64,000 bases of DNA from assembly GCA_027943335.1 (NCBI GenBank), contig BSBK01000872.1:487001-551000 (forward strand), read 5' to 3'. The position numbers were made by a program, and so were the translations under genes. Each line of letters starts with the position of its first letter. Position 1 is the stretch's first letter. Source of the stretch: Chamaecyparis obtusa (Eukaryota > Streptophyta > Pinopsida > Cupressales > Cupressaceae). Positions 57,901 through 64,000 of this stretch are shown piece by piece. A model generated the notes under the pieces. The model did not search any database. It had not been told where the DNA came from and saw only the letters and a list, made by a program, of their open reading frames with translations.

Positions 57901-58257
57901 ATGTTTATAAGTTGCATTGAATAGTGCAAATGCTTTTGGTGATTCTTTGTAGAAGTGAATTTGATCGGTTAGCCTGCCTGAGCCTCTGGGTTCAAAAAGA
58001 AGAAGGGTCAATATCCTTGTTATTATCCACTAATTTTCATGTCTGCATAAGGGTTTTAGTGAGAGAGCATTGTGTATGCAGATTTAGTATATTTTAGGTA
58101 CACCCACTTGGGTCTGTGGAGCCCGAAGTGTAGAAGGAGTTTCTCCTTTTCAATTAGTCTTTTCTTGCTTGAGTCATGACTTTAGGAATCATAGAGTTCA
58201 ATTGAAGCATTTAAGGCTTGTAATAGGATTCATCAAGAAAAATCACTATTATAGCCC
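54905..58257. mobile_element. 3.35-kb element with 235-bp inverted arms, non-autonomous
   Basis: The left arm 54905-55138 and right arm 58023-58257 are reverse complements at about 90% identity. Landmarks are AGTGATTTTTCTTG, ACAAGCCTTAAATGCTTCAA, CATGACTCAAGCAAGAAAAG, GGAGAAACTCCTT and AGTGGATAAT. The interior has no transposase. 55150-56060 is full of short imperfect repeats of the TGCATGAAATGGG type, and 56440-56900 has diverged units around TCTCCAAAT/TCTCCAGAT. Long inverted arms without coding capacity suit a non-autonomous MULE or foldback element. No target duplication could be confirmed. Confidence 0.65.
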
Positions 58258-61200
58258 ATCTTATCTTTCTGAGAAGTTTGAACTTCTTATTTTCCAGATA
58301 ATAGGTTATCTAATGAGTGCATTTGTATGATGATTCTTTAGTTACAATTGCCTTGAACATAGATATTCTTGCAAAGGAGGGAAATAAGAGAATAAGAAAG
58401 TAACTCTAGCACAACCTGCAATGAAAGATGCTTTAGCTATAGCAAGAAATGCCCCATTGCTAGTTATAGGAAAAATGACCATTCAATAGCTATTATTCCC
58501 AACATAGGAGGGACTAAGCCTTCCAAATAAGTGTTAGTTTCTCTCACTCAAGACCCTCAGTATATACAATAGCTTGAAAATATTATATCTTATCCCATAT
58601 AACACTCCACCAGCAAATACTCCCACTTTTGTGCCTCATCACCAAATTTAAAGGCAATCCTAAAAAAGGTAGATTTTTATTGATTGATAAATAATAAAAA
58701 AGAGAAAACAATCAAGTTCAGTTTGATCTTATATTCAAATTTTGTCTTTAATAGAAAATTCATTGTATAGAATAAAAAAGAGAAAATGATCAAGTTCATT
58801 TTGATCTTCTCTTCATATTGTGTCTTCAATAGAAAAATTGTTGAGGGAAAAGAAAATTTTGTTTTACTATTCTACTATCAAGGTCATATAAATTCATTAT
58901 AATGCCCAATTCAAATAGTTATTATTGACTAAAAATTATAGAGTTGGGTGTTTAAAATGTGACTTTATATTCTATCCATATTATCTATAGAATATGTAGA
59001 TAACATGTAGGTTATGTAGGTTATTAGGCCATGGATAAATTTATATTCCATCCATGATCATATGCTATAGCCTTTTATGTAGAGTATGTAGTATACAAGA
59101 CAAATGTGCACCTTACGAAATATTTGTCTAGATTTTATGTCGATCCTTGACCAAAGGATATAGTGTACAAAGAATAGGCAAGAACAAACAAATTTAAAGA
59201 ATTAATCGAATGACTACATCACTACATCATCAAAGCAATTGGATTCAAATTCTGAGAGGAGAGAATATTTTGAAGGATCCTAAGAAGTGAAGTTCCATTT
59301 CTTCTAGCTTGAGGAGTGCCCAAAGTGAGAAGATTATATAGACAAGGAATTAGTGATGGCATTCACAATAACATATTGATATTTACGGTTTGAGATCCTA
59401 TATGGCAGCATAGTGCTAGTAAGATAGCAACTGTATTCTCCTTGGATTTGGGTGAGGAATTACTTGACCTAACAAGATTTAGAAGTAGAGGTATTCAAGA
59501 TCCTTGACTAATTGTAGTTGAACCCTCAGATTGTATGGAGAGTCAAGAAAGAACAAAGCAATAAATATCTACAAGACCTATTCTTTCATCTATTAGAAAA
59601 GTAACCAGAAAAAGAACTGCCATTAAATAAAAGTTTCACATTTCTGAGAAACACTAACTCAACTAAGAAAACTACCTACCTAGGTCTTCCCTTTCATATA
59701 CTTACCAATTTTTTTTTTAACTTCCAAACTCTTTATAGCCATGTAATTAAGACTATCACTCAAGGTCTTTTGATGTTGACCTTATCTTTAGATGATGAAA
59801 AGTTTTTTGGATACCCATTAGAGAGTTTTAAAATATATCTGAGACCCAAGATATTTAACTTTGAGAAATTTAACTCAAACTTGACTGCCCACATTACAAA
59901 TTAGGCCTAATTAGGCAGGTGCAAATGGGGCTTTTTTATTTAACTATTTCCACAATCAATTTCTCTTACCCAACACTCAAAACATGTTTAATTAGGCTTT
60001 ATCATGCTAATTAAACTGCAAGAAGTCTATTCCTATTTGTATTTTACAAAGGCCTAGGTAATAAGCTTCGTGACTATATAGAAAGCTTGTATTTTTAGAA
60101 CTAGGATATCTTTATAATTACCAAAACTTTAATCTTTATGTACTGGGGCTTAAGAATCATCAAGAACATACAAAACCCATCTTATACACCAAATTGTAGA
60201 AGATATCACTGGACAAAAATGGAATAATTCCATTTTCTAATCTCATGGTTACCCTAAACATAGTTTTTGACAGTCCATAGAAAAATCACAAGAACTTGCT
60301 CAAAACTAAACTAAATTGCATGAACCAGATTAGAAATGGGAGGTAAATGGTGTCACAAAATAGTGAGACATTTTTGTTGTCAAGATATAAGGAAAGATAA
60401 TGAATGAAATGAAGCAACAATAAACATCAATGCCATAGATCAAAGAGCAAGAATGTATCATCACAGTGATTCCAAAGCACAAAAGATGTGATAGTCTTGA
60501 AAATATTGAAAAAGGTAGTGAGAGTATACTAAACAATGATATCCATGAATGCAATGACCTTGTTACAATGCCTAGGAAAAGAACTTACATATATTCCCAA
60601 GACAAAGAGTGTACACACAAAATTATCATGGTAACCAAACAGACTCGGGATTCATAATAGATCATAGGCTACAAAATGATTTGCTACATTATATCAACAT
60701 ACAATGACCAAATAGGCCCAAAACTGGGGCACAATCATCTCAATGGTTACAATAGTGACTTCACCTATGAAGGAAGTGCCTTCAAAGACTGAGATCAACA
60801 AGGATTAAGATGGTAGAGAAGAGATTTCTAATGTATAAGGATAGCATTGAACAACATAAATGCAGAGGAAATCATTATCGCTATGATTGTATTAAGAAAC
60901 ATGTATCAATTGTAAAGGGAGGAAAACGTCTTAATAAATAGTGGTACAACTATAAGGACAACAATAGTATTGGTCCCAACCATAAGATGTGCTATGATCA
61001 TAAAGGAAAACTAAAAGAAACACAATTACCATTCTTGAGAAATGATGATGTCTAATGTTTGAAGGCAGAGATTTCATGAGGCCACTATTGACAAAGGAGA
61101 CAATGCTTTTGTCTGTATAGAGAAGCCCACAAATGAATGTCAAAGTTTAGTGAAATGATAAATGCACAAAGAATATACATATAAAAGAGTAGAGGTGCAT

Positions 61201-64000
61201 GGTTGTTTTCTTTGAGAAAAAGAAATGATAAGGCATTGTATTTGAAATGAAAATGATACAAGATGCATGTCTATGGTACTGAGAAAAAATTTATTCCAAG
61301 AAAGGTGTCATGTTCAACATGACCAAAATAGAGGCAGTTGATTCACAATTTAAAATGGTCCCAAAAGGGCCAAGGGAAAATGGATTTTTACATGATGACC
61401 AAAAAATGTAAGATAAAAAGACAACTTTTACATAGATGAAATGTCATTCTCATGAGAAGCAAACATAGATAGCATTGTTCCTTAGTGCAATAGCACCAAG
61501 GAAACATCTCTGAGGAGTTGAGAAGACCAATACAACATTGTGGACTTGGAAAGATTTTAAAGAATGTTATTTAAAAAATCTATAAAATAATAGTATTTGT
61601 TTCTATAGAGCATGGAAGTAACCAAATATTGCCCACGATAGTCAAGACAAGGATTCACAATAGTACTTGGTGTGAAAATGTAGTCAAGAAAAAGTTAAAT
61701 AAAAAGAATGTAGAGGTTCCTTGACAAATATATAATGATATTCAAACTTCAAATTATGATAGTCACCTCCACTTGAAGACAATGCTATCATTTCCATGGA
61801 ATAACTATATAGTATACACTACCCATAGTACAGAGAAGATAGTTACAATGAAGACATAAGTGACTTAGAGAAGATTAAATGATGAAATGGAGACAACAAA
61901 TACATCTTAATGAAGGAAATTATAATAGAAGATCATGTTCATTATAATAGAAGGACATTAATCAACTACACTAACTCACAACACATTATATTAGAAGATC
62001 ATGTTCATTCACAACACTAAACTAGAACATGTGCAATAAATAAGAATTTGATAAGAAGGTTTAGATTCAATCTTGTCTGAGGTTAAAAAAAAATTCATGC
62101 CTCCAATCCACTAAATATTGGTTAACACAACTTATAATATGCATTTAACATGAATTCTCTTGTCCCAACATTCCATAAACAAGATAGATTCAAAGGATTT
62201 GTAAATGAAAACACAATGAACACATCAAAAATATTCATTACAATACTAGAATAAAATCCATTTGGGAAGGAACTATTTCTCTTTATTGCATAATGAAAGG
62301 AGTCGGCATACAACTAAAAATGCTCCTAAGTGAGCTACAATACTGCTCTGATTTGCTAGAAGCCAAAAAAAAAGGTAAGAAAGAACTCCCAAAAATGAAT
62401 TACCAATTTTTGCCTTATTGAAAGGCCTTTCTTCAACTAGAAAAGAAACTTAGGTATAACTAGACCTTTACTAAAGAGGCTCCTTGAAATGTGCTTGAAG
62501 TGGAATAATCTTTCCCAAAATGATCTAAGATTATTGAGATATGTTCTTGGGTCGAATGCAACTAAAAACTTCCAAAACAAATGAAGGAAACTTACCCTTT
62601 TGGGTCTAAAAAGATGCCTTGAGTGGTGGAAAACCTATATGGAGTCTTTGACAAGTATACAATAGATGTAGTTACAAATTAAAACATATTCATAGTGGAA
62701 TAGAGAGATATAATGAGGTTGAGATTAAGGATGGAATCAATGGAATTTACATTAGTTCAACTTATTGATGAGAGATAGTTCAAAATGAATACAATAAAAA
62801 TAATGACTATATTATAACCAACTGCTCTAATTTACATTAAAAAAAAAAAGAGATTATTGCTCCATGGTATCAATATGCTAAAATAAATTGCCTTACCATT
62901 TCATGGCATCTTCGAAGGCTACTGCTATTCTCTTTCTTTAAGTGATGAATTTATGCTATTTTTAACTTTGGTTTATTCCATTCCTTCTCTTCTTGATTCT
63001 TTTTAAAGGCTCAAATGACCCAACAATAAACTATTTATAGATAATTTCAATTTGTGATGCATATAAGCCTCTACACCTGCATATTAGTTTTAAGGAACAA
63101 ATAATTTGTTTGTAGCAATAACTCCATTAGAATACGCTATTCCTACTATTCATACTTAGGGTTATAAATAATAACAAGAAATAAAAAAATTAGATATGGA
63201 AGGATTCATGTTCAGTCTTTAGAAAAATGAAATGGTATTATTTATATTATCATAATCAAAAGACATACTAAAATTGGACATTTTAGTAGAGCTTGTTTTG
63301 TATAATCAAAAGAAAATTCACTACCTTGCCAGCTTACCCAAACTCTAATACATCTAACTGGGTCATCTTCATAGATTTCCTATTTCATCCAGCAAATTAA
63401 AAAACTCTACCCACAAAAAAAAAATTCCAATTGAAATTTAGAAAGGAAAATTGTGTTCCCAAAAGGGATTCCTTCCCAAAGCTAAGCCCCACAATAGCTA
63501 CCACTATAGGCCATTACAAAACAAAATTCTACATACAATAAAAATAGGGAACTTATGGGTGAGTGGGGAACCCCACCATAAAGAGGGTGGTCACATCAGT
63601 TTGTAGTCCATGGCTTGTTGATACACCTCAATTATATAGAATTCTATTAGCTATCTGTAATACAATTCCTTCTAGATCATGCTTTTTTAGCTACTTCAAA
63701 TCATTTTTTTTTGCTTCCAAAGCCTTGTAGGTTTCTTAAAGGCTTATCTTTACCTTTAAATTGTTTCTTTTTCCTTTGTGAAAAGGTAAAATAAGAATAC
63801 AATTGTGTTTTTTTTACTTGACTTGTTTGTAAAAGTCATATATCTAAATGGCATGGTGAAAAAATAAAGATGTTTACATTGAAATGTCTCTTCTTTGATA
63901 TTATAGTGCACATGTTTCTTTTGAAGCTTAAATAATGAAATTGATACCTTTTTCTCAAATAACACAGTGAAAAGAAGATGGAACTTTGATTTTTGTGATT
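58258..64000. other. Gene-free; nothing recognised
   Basis: AT-rich on the whole, with a purine-rich stretch at 60400-62000. No ORF longer than 75 codons and none with a known motif. A GGTATCAA near 62857 followed by ATGGCATCTTCGAAGG near 62903 vaguely recalls a retroelement start, but no LTR or gag was found. Confidence 0.4.

Noticed and set aside
62850..62935. GGTATCAA followed by an ATGGCATCTTCG start, resembling a retroelement primer site and gag start
   Set aside because: No LTR precedes it and no gag motif follows, so chance similarity is likely.

Overview
This is nuclear DNA of a seed plant, most likely a gymnosperm (conifer-like), though nothing in the window fixes the species. The evidence is low GC, very low gene density, old broken retrotransposons, plant-type retroelements with a tRNA-iMet primer site, relics of plant G-type lectin receptor kinases, a plant lipoxygenase C-terminus and WD40 exons of plant RAPTOR. 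No bacterial gene organisation, CRISPR array or phage is present.

Layout. 1-2250: decayed MULE transposase (minus strand). 2251-8072: gene-free DNA rich in tandem and segmental repeats. 8280-9047: N-terminal half of a lectin receptor-kinase pseudogene, with a 1.05-kb terminal-inverted-repeat element (9105-10154) in its promoter that carries a lipoxygenase C-terminus. 10925-11775: segment duplicated at 24425-26640. 11709-12390: unrecognised broken coding region. 12683-19899: Ty1/copia element (Copia-1), followed by a Ty3/gypsy protease remnant. 22915-24414: C-terminal half of a second lectin receptor kinase. 27789-34351: Ty3/gypsy chromovirus-like element (minus strand). 34392-44758: LINE split by a second copia element (Copia-2, 34831-41751). 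45105-45513: 12-bp satellite followed by an organelle-like tRNA-Val(UAC). 47048-50434: young non-autonomous LTR element. 50983-51399: two RAPTOR exons. 53416-54321: broken exon of a WW/FNBP4-like proline-rich protein. 54905-58257: 3.4-kb element with 235-bp inverted arms. 58258-64000: nothing recognised.

Almost every coding region is broken by stops or frameshifts. The only host-gene sequence that looks intact is the pair of RAPTOR exons, whose splice sites and phases fit each other.

The insertions can be partly ordered from exact target-site duplications (CTATA, TGAAT, ATATG and a 12-bp LINE duplication) and from LTR divergence judged by eye. The gypsy element is oldest (roughly 10% or more), the two copia elements are intermediate (about 6-9%), and the 47-50 kb element is very recent (4 differences in 500 bp). 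Copia-2 is younger than the LINE it interrupts.
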